Assembly (NCBI GenBank): GCA_963794165.1
Contig: CAWCCT010000009.1
Coordinates: 1 to 64,000 of the forward strand
Origin: PALSA-350 sp963794165
GTDB taxonomy: Bacteria; Acidobacteriota; Terriglobia; Terriglobales; Acidobacteriaceae
DNA length: 64,000 bases
Direction: 5' to 3'
Below the pieces are notes generated by a model. It did no database searches. It saw only the letters and a list, made by a program, of their open reading frames with translations, and was not told where the DNA came from. Position numbers and translations under genes: made by a program. Numbering within the stretch: position 1 is the stretch's first letter; every line of letters starts with the position of its first letter. Shown one piece after another: positions 35,864 through 44,022 of this stretch.

Positions 35864-37219
35864 GTGCTCGAAGTGAATCGAAGGACTTTTCTTAAGACGG
35901 CAGGGGCGGCGGCGGCGGTAGAAACCTTGCTTGGTTCGCGAACCCATTTGCTGGCCGAGGCTCAATCCGAACCTGCATCGCCGGTAGCGGCGAATGATCA
36001 TATACAGATCGCGCTGATCGGCGCTGGTGGTCAGGGCCAGTTTGATACCAAGACCGCGCTCCAGGTTCCCGGGATCAAGCTAGTGGCCGTGGCCGACTGT
36101 TACGACGGCCGTCTCGCGCACAGCAAGGAACTCTGGGGCGACGATCTCTTTACCACTCGCGATTACGGCCAGGTTCTGGAACGCAAAGACATCGATGCCA
36201 TCATCATCGGCACCCCCGATCATTGGCACAAGCAGGTCGCGGTGGACGCGATGAAGGCCGGCAAAGATGTTTATTGCGAGAAGCCGATGATTCACCTGTA
36301 TGCCGACGGGCCGCAGATGATCGAGGCCGCCAGCGCCAACAAGCGCATCCTGCAAGTGGGAAGCCAGCGGGTGAGCTCGGTAGTCTATGCCAAGGCGAAG
36401 GACCTGCTCGCCTCCGGCGCCATCGGCCAACTAAACATGGTGACGGCGCGCTGGGATCGCAACTCGTCCATTGGTGCCTGGAACTACACCGTACCGCTGG
36501 ATGCTTCGACCGAAACCTGTGATTGGCCGAAATTTCTCGGCACGGCTCCCCAGATTCCCTACAACGCGGAGCAATTCTTCCAATGGCGCAAGTGGAAGGC
36601 CTACGGGAGCGGAGTGGCGGGCGACCTTTTCGTGCACCTGTTTAGCGGCACGCACTTCATCACCGGTGCGCATGGGCCCACACGCGCCATGGCAACCGGG
36701 GGGCTGCGCTTTTGGAAAGACGGCCGGGATGTGCCCGACGTGATGCTTGGCCTCTTTGACTATCCGGAGGGTTTCAATCTGAGTTTGCGGGTGAACTTCG
36801 TAGACGGTGGCGAGGAAAGCGAAGGGCTGATTTTTACGGGGTCGGAAGGCACGATGGAGATAGCGGGCAACAGCGTCATTGTAAGCCGGACCCCGCTCGA
36901 GAAGGCGCCCGGTTACGTGATCGGAACCTTCACCGAGGCGATGCAAAAGAAGATTCTGGAAGAGTATTCGCAGAAGTATCCACGCACTCACCCCACGGGG
37001 GCGCCGAAGCTGGGATACGAGAAATACGTAGCAGCCAAGGGATACAGCGACAGCTACGATCACTTCAAGAATTTCTTCGCCTCCGTTCGATCGCGCCAAC
37101 CAGTAGTGGAAGATGCCGTCTTTGGCTACCGTGCAGCGGGAGCTGCCCTGCTGAGCAACCTTAGCTATGAACGCGGCGCCGTTGTCCATTGGGACCCCGA
37201 AGCAATGAAGCTGCTCTAG
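35864..37219 (+). CDS. Tat-exported Gfo/Idh/MocA-family oxidoreductase
   Basis: A 451-residue NAD(P)-dependent sugar dehydrogenase-like protein. The N-terminus VNRRTFLKTAGAAAAVETLL is a twin-arginine signal, so the folded, cofactor-loaded protein is exported. The Rossmann region is IQIALIGAGGQGQFDTKTAL; the family EKP motif is VYCEKPMIHLY, and the C-terminal domain shows WDRNSSIGAWNY and a FVHLFSGTHFI segment. Such exported members are common in Acidobacteria, Planctomycetes and Bacteroidetes and act on sugars or glycosides; the substrate is unknown. Start is GTG at 35864 after GAGGGACG. Confidence 0.88.
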   Translation: MLEVNRRTFLKTAGAAAAVETLLGSRTHLLAEAQSEPASPVAANDHIQIALIGAGGQGQFDTKTALQVPGIKLVAVADCYDGRLAHSKELWGDDLFTTRDYGQVLERKDIDAIIIGTPDHWHKQVAVDAMKAGKDVYCEKPMIHLYADGPQMIEAASANKRILQVGSQRVSSVVYAKAKDLLASGAIGQLNMVTARWDRNSSIGAWNYTVPLDASTETCDWPKFLGTAPQIPYNAEQFFQWRKWKAYGSGVAGDLFVHLFSGTHFITGAHGPTRAMATGGLRFWKDGRDVPDVMLGLFDYPEGFNLSLRVNFVDGGEESEGLIFTGSEGTMEIAGNSVIVSRTPLEKAPGYVIGTFTEAMQKKILEEYSQKYPRTHPTGAPKLGYEKYVAAKGYSDSYDHFKNFFASVRSRQPVVEDAVFGYRAAGAALLSNLSYERGAVVHWDPEAMKLL

Positions 37220-37283
37220 GGACTCGGCTCGGGCTTCGGCCCACCCACGGTTCGCGGCCGGGACAGGATGTTAGACTTCGCGC

Positions 37284-38450
37284 ATGAATTTACGCCTTCT
37301 TGTGCCGCTCCTTCTGGTTTGCGCGAATGGATTTGCCCAGTCGCCGCCGCGCGCCCGTGCTCTCGGCGTCCCTTTCGACGGAACCCCCGGACCGCTGGAT
37401 GCAATCACGGACGTAAAGGGCGTGGAGATAGACGATACGACCCTCATTCGAGGTGAGGGTAAGCTGATCGTCGGCCAGGGCCCCGTACGCACCGGAGTGA
37501 CCGTGATCTTCCCTCGTGGCCGCGGCGATGCGGAGCCGGTTTATGCCGGATGGTTCTCGCAAAATGGAAACGGCGAGATGACGGGCACCACCTGGGTAGA
37601 GGAATCCGGTTTTCTCGAAGGACCTGTCGGCATAACCAATACTCACTCGGTAGGCCTGGTGCGCGACTCCATCATCGCCTGGTCTCTCAAGAGCGGCCGC
37701 CTCGCACTGCAGCCCTGGTCCTTGCCTGTGGTTGCCGAAACCTGGGATGGATACCTGAACGACATCAACGGCTTCCATGTGCAGCAATCGGATGTGTTCT
37801 CGGCGCTCAGCGGTGCCCAGGGTGGGCCGGTTCCCGAAGGCAACGTTGGCGGAGGGACGGGCATGGTCTGCTACGGGTTTAAAGGTGGAGACGGTACCGC
37901 TTCCCGTGTGCTTTCCGCTGAGGCCGGCGGCTACACTGTCGGGGTTCTGGTGCAATGCAACTGCGGAAGGCGCCCCCAGCTCATCATCGCCGGCGTGCCT
38001 ATCGGTAAACTCATCCCCGCGGCCCCCAGCAATGCGATGTCGGTCCCGGAAGTGAGGGGAGATGTGGGGTCGATCATCATAGTAGTGGCCACAGATGCGC
38101 CGCTTTTGCCCACGCAACTAAAGCGGCTCGCCCGTCGTGCGACCATGGGACTCGCCCGGACCGGCTCCAGCTCTGGAAACTCCTCCGGAGATATTTTCAT
38201 CGCTTTCTCTACGGCCAACCGTGGCGCGGAAAAAGAACCCGGGCCGAATTCCGTGCTCACGGTTTCGAATGAGCGCATCAGCCCCTTGTTTCAGGCCACG
38301 GTCGAGGCTACCGAGGAAGCGATTGTGAACGCCATGGTGGGCGCACAAACCATGACCGGCGTTGACGGCCATACCATCGAAGCTCTGCCCCACGACAAGC
38401 TGACAGAATTTATGAAGCGTTCACCGCAGACCGTGCTGGTTAATCGATGA
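37284..38450 (+). CDS. Secreted P1-family (S58, DmpA-like) aminopeptidase
   Basis: A 388-residue N-terminal nucleophile hydrolase that matures by self-cleavage. A signal peptide (LRLLVPLLLVCANGFAQ) precedes the enzyme. Marks: ITDVKGVEIDDTTLIRGE, VRTGVTVIFPRG, GFLEGPVGITNTHSVGLVRD, EGNVGGGTGMVCYGFKGG and the cleavage region RTGSSSGNSSGDIFIAFST, where Ser301 before GD would be the nucleophile. The residue ahead of it is Ser rather than the more usual Gly. It is exported, unlike many relatives. Its end overlaps the OsmC gene on the opposite strand by 11 bases. Confidence 0.9.
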   Translation: MNLRLLVPLLLVCANGFAQSPPRARALGVPFDGTPGPLDAITDVKGVEIDDTTLIRGEGKLIVGQGPVRTGVTVIFPRGRGDAEPVYAGWFSQNGNGEMTGTTWVEESGFLEGPVGITNTHSVGLVRDSIIAWSLKSGRLALQPWSLPVVAETWDGYLNDINGFHVQQSDVFSALSGAQGGPVPEGNVGGGTGMVCYGFKGGDGTASRVLSAEAGGYTVGVLVQCNCGRRPQLIIAGVPIGKLIPAAPSNAMSVPEVRGDVGSIIIVVATDAPLLPTQLKRLARRATMGLARTGSSSGNSSGDIFIAFSTANRGAEKEPGPNSVLTVSNERISPLFQATVEATEEAIVNAMVGAQTMTGVDGHTIEALPHDKLTEFMKRSPQTVLVNR

Positions 38451-38904
38451 CCGGCTCGCAGAGCACAGGAAAATTAACCGAGCGCGCAATGAAACATTTG
38501 GAGTGCGCCTGGTGGTGAAGAGATTGTGCTTTGGCCTTATCACTGCCCGGCGCGAGGACGACCCTCGGCCGCAGGGTCACTTCTACAAATTGGCCGGAGC
38601 CATCGGCTGATTCCTCCATCGCCCCAATTGCTTCATCCACGTAGGCATCGACCACCACTCCAGCTTCGGCGCAAAGATGTAGATACCACAGCTTGTGGCA
38701 CGCGGAGAGAGACGCGACCAGAAGATCCTCTGGATTCCAGCGGGTGCGGTCGCCCCGAAACGCTGGGTCCGAGGAACCGGCGATGGGCGATTTTCCCGAG
38801 GCGGAAATCTCGTGAGAGCGTTCGTAGTTACGGTATCCGCTCGTTCCCGTCCCCGTATTCCCGGTCCAGGTAATCGTGACTTCATAGCGGTGGCGTCGGG
38901 CCAT
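38440..38904 (-). CDS. OsmC-family peroxide-reducing protein
   Basis: A 154-residue protein of the OsmC/Ohr fold that reduces organic hydroperoxides through two cysteines. The first lies in LLVASLSACHKLWYLHLCAE and the second in HHQAHSKCFIARSVNFPV, matching the family positions. The N-terminus lacks a signal, so it is cytosolic. It is convergent with the S58 peptidase and 9 bases downstream of the minus-strand oxidoreductase gene, so the two may be cotranscribed. OsmC and Ohr types are not told apart here. Confidence 0.88.
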   Translation of the reverse strand: MARRHRYEVTITWTGNTGTGTSGYRNYERSHEISASGKSPIAGSSDPAFRGDRTRWNPEDLLVASLSACHKLWYLHLCAEAGVVVDAYVDEAIGAMEESADGSGQFVEVTLRPRVVLAPGSDKAKAQSLHHQAHSKCFIARSVNFPVLCEPVID

Positions 38905-38913
38905 GGCTTCATT

Positions 38914-39924
38914 CTACTGTTCAGGCGTTTCCCACCTGCCGGATTTTGCCGACCGAAAAATAGCTTCAATCACCGCCGCATTCTTGATCGCATCCGTTAG
39001 CGGCACCGGGACGTTGGTGCCCTCGCGCACTGCCCGGGAAAAGACGTCGCCCTGGATCGTGAACTGGTTAACCGGGGGGAAGGTTTCGGTAATGATGCCG
39101 GCACCAGCGAGATCGCCTCCATCGTCGATCAGGATCTGGCAGGCATGGTCGGGAGGTGGAGTAAATGGCGCCACTATTTCCATCCGGCCCAGCGTGCCCA
39201 ACAATTGCATCCGTTGCCGATACACAAGCTGCGTGCTGCAGGTGAAAAGCGATTGTCCCCCGGGAAATTCCAGCATTGCCGACGTCAATCGATCAACTTC
39301 TAACTCCGGATCATGGTCGATCAGCCCCAACACCCGCAACGGCTCTTCACCGAATAGAAATCGCGAGGTGTGGATGAGATAACAACCAAGGTCCATCAGG
39401 CATCCGCCGCCATATTCCGGAATGTTGCGGATATTCCCCGGGTCAGCGTTGAAAAAGCTGAACACACCTTGTATGGAACGGAGTTGACCAATCCTGCCTG
39501 ACGCAACGAGTTCGCGAGCCCGCAACCACTGTGGATGGACTCGAACCATGAAGCCTTCCGCGATGATGACACGCGTGCGCTGCTGCACTGCCAGGAGAGT
39601 TTTTGCCTCGGCAACGCTGGCGCTGAGAGGCTTCTCGCACAAGACATGCTTGCCTGCTTCGGCAGCCTTCATGGACCAGGGCACATGGAGTTGATTGGGG
39701 AGTGGATTGTAGATCGCTTCGATTTGTGGATCTGCCAGCAACTCTTCATACGAGCCGTAGGCCTTCGGGATGCCGAGAGTGCGTGCAGCTTCTTCGGCCT
39801 TGTGGCGATCGCGCGAAGCGATCGCGGATACCTCGACCCAATCGCTTTTTTGCATTGCCGGAATTACTTTTTTTAGCGCGATTGCGGCCGTGCTCAGAAC
39901 GCCCCAGCGAACCTTATTTGCCAT
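38914..39924 (-). CDS. Gfo/Idh/MocA-family oxidoreductase (cytosolic)
   Basis: A 336-residue NAD(P)-dependent dehydrogenase. It starts at MANKVRWGVLSTAAIALKKV, followed by VSAIASRDRHKAEEAARTLG, the substrate-region NPLPNQLHVPWSMKAAEAGK and the EKP motif HVLCEKPLSAS. The C-terminal domain has IPEYGGGCLMDLGCYLIH. There is no export signal. The frame is open upstream to 40065, but that extension lies in the repeat region and is not coding in style. The sequence is closest in pattern to trans-1,2-dihydrobenzenediol or xylose dehydrogenases; the substrate is unproven. Confidence 0.88.
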   Translation of the reverse strand: MANKVRWGVLSTAAIALKKVIPAMQKSDWVEVSAIASRDRHKAEEAARTLGIPKAYGSYEELLADPQIEAIYNPLPNQLHVPWSMKAAEAGKHVLCEKPLSASVAEAKTLLAVQQRTRVIIAEGFMVRVHPQWLRARELVASGRIGQLRSIQGVFSFFNADPGNIRNIPEYGGGCLMDLGCYLIHTSRFLFGEEPLRVLGLIDHDPELEVDRLTSAMLEFPGGQSLFTCSTQLVYRQRMQLLGTLGRMEIVAPFTPPPDHACQILIDDGGDLAGAGIITETFPPVNQFTIQGDVFSRAVREGTNVPVPLTDAIKNAAVIEAIFRSAKSGRWETPEQ

Positions 39925-40239
39925 ACCGCGCCATGATAACGCGAATGATTGTTTGCTAAGGGGACTGCCTTTAGGCCGTACGTGCCCACCTCGAATGAGA
40001 TCCGGCTCCAGCCGCGGAACTCCTTGCACCAAAGGCACGGCTTCAGCCGTGCCGCAAACGACCATGCTCGCGACGCGGCTTTAGCCGCTGAGGTACGCTT
40101 TTTGGGGACATGAAGAATTGAAAAAGACGTACCCCAGGGGCTAAAGCCCTCATCAGAGTAGCTTGATACGGCACGGCTGAAGCCGTGCCCTTCGTACAGA
40201 GTTTTTCGGCAAGCTGTAAAGCCCGTACCCTTCAAAAGC
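39925..40239. other. 315 bp intergenic region made of palindromes
   Basis: No gene. Most of the region is the composite palindrome at 40034-40189, with shorter pieces (CCGGCTCCAGCCG near 40002) on its left flank. Confidence 0.6.
40034..40189. repeat. Composite nested palindrome
   Basis: GGCACGGCT-TC-AGCCGTGCC at 40034-40053 recurs as its inverse at 40170-40189. Between them lie GCGGCT-TT-AGCCGC (40075-40088), GGTACG-C-TTTTT paired with AAAAAGA-CGTACC (about 40092-40134) and GGGGCTAAAGCCC (40137-40149). Small palindromes are thus arranged as one large palindrome about 156 bases long. The architecture is like the dispersed elements at 12314 and 28766, but the sequence is different. Confidence 0.7.
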
Positions 40240-40899
40240 TCAGAGGCCAGAGCCGCGGAAGACGCAGGTAACGGTGCGGCAAAGGATGAGAAGATCTGCG
40301 CCGAGCGACCAATCCAGCAGGTACTTCAAGTCGTACATCTCGATGCTTTCGGGATCGGCATTGCTGCGGCCCTCAATCTGCCACAGGCCGGTGATACCGG
40401 GGCGCATGCGATTGCGGAAGGCAAGAAACTCCGGATTGAGCAGTTTGCAATGATAGTCGGGTAAAGCGCGGGGACCTACCAGGCCCATGTCTCCACGGAC
40501 CACATTCCAAATTTGTGGCAGCTCGTCAATGCTGTAACGGCGGATCAAGGTACCCACGACGGGCAGGATGCGCGGGTCGCCGCCGTCCCTGTAGATGCGC
40601 GGGTCCCGGGCATCAGGATTCTGTGCCAGATATTCGCGCAGCCAGACGTCAGAATTCAAGCGCATGCTGCGGAGCTTGAAAAATTTGAATGGCCGGCCGT
40701 CTTTGCCGATCCGATTTTGGATGTAGAACGCGGGGCCGGGATCGACCAGCTTAATGACAATGATGGCCAAAATAAGCACTGGCAAAACCATGATGCCGGC
40801 CAGCATGGCCACGCAAAAATCGAGCAAGCGGCTGCAGGCGAGTGACAGCTGCCGCTGGGCGGGTAGAGTGGACGGAATGGCAAGCTGTGTTTCGATCAT
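40240..40899 (-). CDS. Phosphoglycosyl transferase (bacterial sugar transferase)
   Basis: A 219-residue membrane enzyme that places the first sugar phosphate on undecaprenyl phosphate to begin a polysaccharide repeat. One N-terminal re-entrant membrane segment (FCVAMLAGIMVLPVLILAII) is followed by the signature DPGPAFYIQNRIGKDGRPF then FKLRSM, and RRYSIDELPQIWNVVRGDMG followed by LVGPRALP with the catalytic Asp-Glu. PGITGLWQIEGRSN completes the family pattern. It is the monotopic (short) form. Its start overlaps the end of the WecG-type gene by 4 bases, forming an operon with it. Confidence 0.92.
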   Translation of the reverse strand: MIETQLAIPSTLPAQRQLSLACSRLLDFCVAMLAGIMVLPVLILAIIVIKLVDPGPAFYIQNRIGKDGRPFKFFKLRSMRLNSDVWLREYLAQNPDARDPRIYRDGGDPRILPVVGTLIRRYSIDELPQIWNVVRGDMGLVGPRALPDYHCKLLNPEFLAFRNRMRPGITGLWQIEGRSNADPESIEMYDLKYLLDWSLGADLLILCRTVTCVFRGSGL

Positions 40900-41723
40900 G
40901 CCGATTCACCTTCCCGGACGCGGATTGGAAACTGCCGCAGGCCCCCGATTTGTAACGTCAAAAGACCAAGGAACTGGGCCAGCTGCACAATGTAGCGCTT
41001 AAACAACCGGCGCGGTTGGGTGCAGAGACGGAAGAACCATTCAAAACCGGCCGCGCGCACCCACCGCGGGGCCTGGCGAAGGTTGCCGGCGTGAAAGTCG
41101 AATGCGGCGCCCACGCCGAGCAACAGCGGAGCGCGCAAGCGGCTCCGGTTGTCGGTCATCCATATCTCCTGCTTCGGTGTGCCCAATCCGATCCAGACCA
41201 CGTCTGCCTGGCTGTCGTTGATGAGCCGCATGTCTTCTGCAATCTCGCTTTCCGAGAGTGTACGGTAAGGCGGCGAACAGGTACCGACAACGCGCAGGCC
41301 AGGAAATTGCTCCTGCAAGCGCGCCGCAAGTGTTTCGGCTACCCCGGGTGCCCCGCCATAGAAGAAGTGCCGGTATCCGCGCTCCGGAGAGCGTCGGCAT
41401 AATTCGAGCATGACATCGGGACCATAGACGCGCTCCGCATGAGCAGCGCCGAACAATCGGCACAGCCGCGCCAACATCATTCCGTCGGTGAGGGTGACGT
41501 CAGCGTTGTTTAAAGCAGTGCGCTGACGTTCATTACGCTGGCATGCGGCCAGCATGTCCGAGCCGGGAAAGCAGAGGATGCGGGGGAGCCTCTCGGCAAT
41601 CCACTGCTCCATGAGGTCGACAGCAGCGGTGAAGCGCATCGGATGCAAACGAACGCCAAGGATGTTGACGAACGGCTGCGTGCGAGGCTTCACGGCTGCC
41701 TGCTGTTCAGCGATTGCGGTCAC
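40896..41723 (-). CDS. WecG/TagA/CpsF-family glycosyltransferase
   Basis: A 275-residue GT26 enzyme adding the second sugar, often an N-acetylmannosamine derivative, to a lipid-linked intermediate. Marks: CFPGSDMLAACQRNERQRTA, ALNNADVTLTDGMMLARLCR, FYGGAPGVAETLAARLQEQF, VVGTCSPPYR and VWIGLGTPKQEIWM. The GTG at 41723 has an ideal TGGAGGTAAG ribosome site that is part of the end of the DesII-like gene (stop 41728), so I chose it over the longer start at 41813. It is the middle gene of a three-gene envelope-glycan operon. Confidence 0.9.
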   Translation of the reverse strand: MTAIAEQQAAVKPRTQPFVNILGVRLHPMRFTAAVDLMEQWIAERLPRILCFPGSDMLAACQRNERQRTALNNADVTLTDGMMLARLCRLFGAAHAERVYGPDVMLELCRRSPERGYRHFFYGGAPGVAETLAARLQEQFPGLRVVGTCSPPYRTLSESEIAEDMRLINDSQADVVWIGLGTPKQEIWMTDNRSRLRAPLLLGVGAAFDFHAGNLRQAPRWVRAAGFEWFFRLCTQPRRLFKRYIVQLAQFLGLLTLQIGGLRQFPIRVREGESA

Positions 41724-41727
41724 GAGC

Positions 41728-43287
41728 TTACCTCCAGAGGTTGGCCGGAGGTTGATACAGCCCGGCGGAGACAGGGACGCCCGAAAGCGCCGACCCAAAG
41801 TGCAGATCGTCACTTGCCTGGCGTAAGAACGCAGTCACCGCGTGGTCGAAGGCATCGAGGAAGATTTCGTCGCCGGCGCGCGGCACCACGTAACGGTCGC
41901 GGTCAGCAAGGTAGCGCTGCAGGAGCTCGGCCAATCCCAACTCCGGCGTGAGGCGGCCGATGATATAACGGTCAGCCCCTACCCGGCCGATGAACGCAGC
42001 CTCGCGATAGAGATATACGTCGCCCAGCAAATCCACTACCACGGAAATCTGCGGATACCCACGTCCCAGGATGTCCGTATGGGCTACGCGGCGAACAGGC
42101 GCCGTTTCCACCCCTTCCACCAGCCCGCGCATGCCGTAGCCCAGATCCACCTCGAACTCCTTCATCCCTTCCGAGATGAAAAAGCTCTGCAGGTCTATAA
42201 GCTCATCGCGCAGCCGTTCCCGCTCATCCCCGCTGATAGCGGCATGGCCGGATGCGGCATAGTTTTCCCGCAACGTCAGGAAATTGATTCCCTTGCGATC
42301 CGGCGACTGGTCGGCGATCGAGACCAGGGTCTCGGCAACCTTGCGCAGATGCGGTATTTGCCCGCTCTGGATCACGTGATTAAACCCAATGCGGAGTTTC
42401 TCACCGCGTTGCGACTTGGCACGCACCAGGTCCTTCGCGTTGCGAATCACCCGCGTGGCCACTCCGGCACGCGAAGTGGTACCCTGGGCGGTTTCGTCGT
42501 CCGCTCCATAGAAGGAAATGCGAAGTGTATCGAGATGCCACAGTCCCTCATTCTTCTCCAGGAACCGCTGCGTCAACATCATCGCGTTGGTGTAGAGTTG
42601 CATGCGATGGCCAAAGCCGGCGGCGAAGCGAACCACTTCGGCGAGGCCAGGATTCGTGAGCGGTTCCAGTCCCCCGGACAAGTAGAACCGGCGCGGCAGA
42701 TCCCGCGGTGCCTCGGCGAACAGCTGCCGGAATAACTCATTTCCGGGAATAATATCTTCCGTTTGGTACTGGACCCCACGTGCACGGGCACAGAAGCTGC
42801 ACGAGAGCATGCAGGAGACGGCAGGATATATGCCTACCGTAAACGGATAGCGATAAGTTCCCTCCAGAAGTGCCTTGACTGCTCCGGATTCGATGATTGG
42901 CTGGATCGTGCTCCGGCGATAAGGAGCATCCGCACCGCTCTTGCTGAGATACATTGCCGTTTTACGATTGCGGTTGATGGCTTCGACCAACCTGATCGCG
43001 TCATCGTAATTGCAGCGGCAAGCCTCCGCGATTTCGCGCAGCCGGCTAAACGGGCGCATGGTCAGCATGTGGAGAGCAATTGCAGCCCTGGTGGTCCAGG
43101 ACTCGCGCTCGTGAAGGCCTTGGTTGCTTACAACGTACGCGTTCGAGACCAGATCGCGGCCAATATGCTCGGCGAGCGAGCGCACCGGGCCTGGCGCGCT
43201 AGGATCCAGATCCTCGATGCCGTAAGTGGTTTGAACTTGAGTGGCGATTGAGACGAGCCCGGCGTTCGAGCCGGCGAACGTGCTCAC
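41728..43287 (-). CDS. DesII-like radical SAM enzyme
   Basis: A 519-residue radical S-adenosylmethionine enzyme. Its cluster motif is CMLSCSFC (CxxxCxxC), preceded by PFTVGIYPAV and followed by FYLSGGLEPLTNPGLAEVV. This pattern, plus LYTNAMMLTQRFLE, RISFYGADDET and VVVDLLGDVYLYREAAFIGR, closely resembles my recollection of DesII, which deaminates TDP-4-amino-4,6-dideoxyglucose in desosamine synthesis. Start is GTG at 43287 with a weak ribosome site. It heads the operon with the two glycan transferases, so it may trim a nucleotide sugar for a surface polymer. No DesI-type aminotransferase or dTDP-sugar genes are near. The exact reaction is inference. Confidence 0.75.
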   Translation of the reverse strand: MSTFAGSNAGLVSIATQVQTTYGIEDLDPSAPGPVRSLAEHIGRDLVSNAYVVSNQGLHERESWTTRAAIALHMLTMRPFSRLREIAEACRCNYDDAIRLVEAINRNRKTAMYLSKSGADAPYRRSTIQPIIESGAVKALLEGTYRYPFTVGIYPAVSCMLSCSFCARARGVQYQTEDIIPGNELFRQLFAEAPRDLPRRFYLSGGLEPLTNPGLAEVVRFAAGFGHRMQLYTNAMMLTQRFLEKNEGLWHLDTLRISFYGADDETAQGTTSRAGVATRVIRNAKDLVRAKSQRGEKLRIGFNHVIQSGQIPHLRKVAETLVSIADQSPDRKGINFLTLRENYAASGHAAISGDERERLRDELIDLQSFFISEGMKEFEVDLGYGMRGLVEGVETAPVRRVAHTDILGRGYPQISVVVDLLGDVYLYREAAFIGRVGADRYIIGRLTPELGLAELLQRYLADRDRYVVPRAGDEIFLDAFDHAVTAFLRQASDDLHFGSALSGVPVSAGLYQPPANLWR

Positions 43288-44022
43288 AGGGAACCCCGCA
43301 TCGAAGCCTGGTGGAAATCGACAAGGCAGCTGCCTTTAGTCGCCCCAGCGGGAATAGCGTTCATCTCTCCGGTAATCAACATTACGATTTCCTCCCAAAA
43401 GGCAGTGAATTAAACCGACAAGTCATCACCGAGCGTGAGCACCGGCGAGCTGTTAAGCGCAAGTTTTAGGGGGAAGACCGGGTTGATACCCGGCTGTAGC
43501 TAAACTGAGGGCAGAAAGTAAATCTGTGTTACAAGAAGAAACTGGCGCAGCTATTCTGCCGCTGGTAAAGAAGTAACAAACCTAAGTTGGCCATGTCTAC
43601 CGATCTTTGGTAACCTTTCTGTCCACGCAAGAGTGCTGGCATAACTGTTGAATTTACTTTGCAAAACTCAGATTGATACAGATTGGGGACTAATAGAGTC
43701 TCGGTCTCGCGCTGCAGGTCGTAAGTCCTTGGTAAACAAATAATGGGGAGCTGTAGCAAACAGTAACTAGGGCCAATGGCAGCGCGGCGGCAGCGTTGGC
43801 TGAAACCGGGAATGCCTTCATCGCGTTAATGTAACTATTACGGATCGATGATATCCATCAAGAACGTCATCGCGCTAGCGAGGATATGGGATGCCAGCCC
43901 GCAAGCGAAACTGGATAGTGCAAACCCGCAGACCGGTGACATGGCGCGCAGCCTTTAAGCCGCGGCTCGCATCAAATCCCCGTCTGCAGCGCGCACTGTT
44001 TGCAGCCCGAGAGAGATACTTC
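43288..44022. other. 735 bp intergenic region between divergent genes
   Basis: It lies between the DesII-like gene (minus) and the GH13 gene (plus) and should hold both promoters. No frame has convincing coding character. A frame upstream of and continuous with the GH13 gene begins at 43891, but it looks non-coding. A short stem CCGGG-TTGATA-CCCGG stands near 43479-43494. I could not assign a promoter with confidence. Confidence 0.45.

Noticed and set aside
41842..42735. 297-codon plus-strand open frame
   Set aside because: It is the antisense of the DesII-like radical SAM gene and is rich in residues expected from an antisense reading of GC-rich DNA.
43529..43759. 76-codon minus-strand frame in the gap before the GH13 gene
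   Set aside because: No ribosome site, no family similarity and a composition unlike neighbouring genes.
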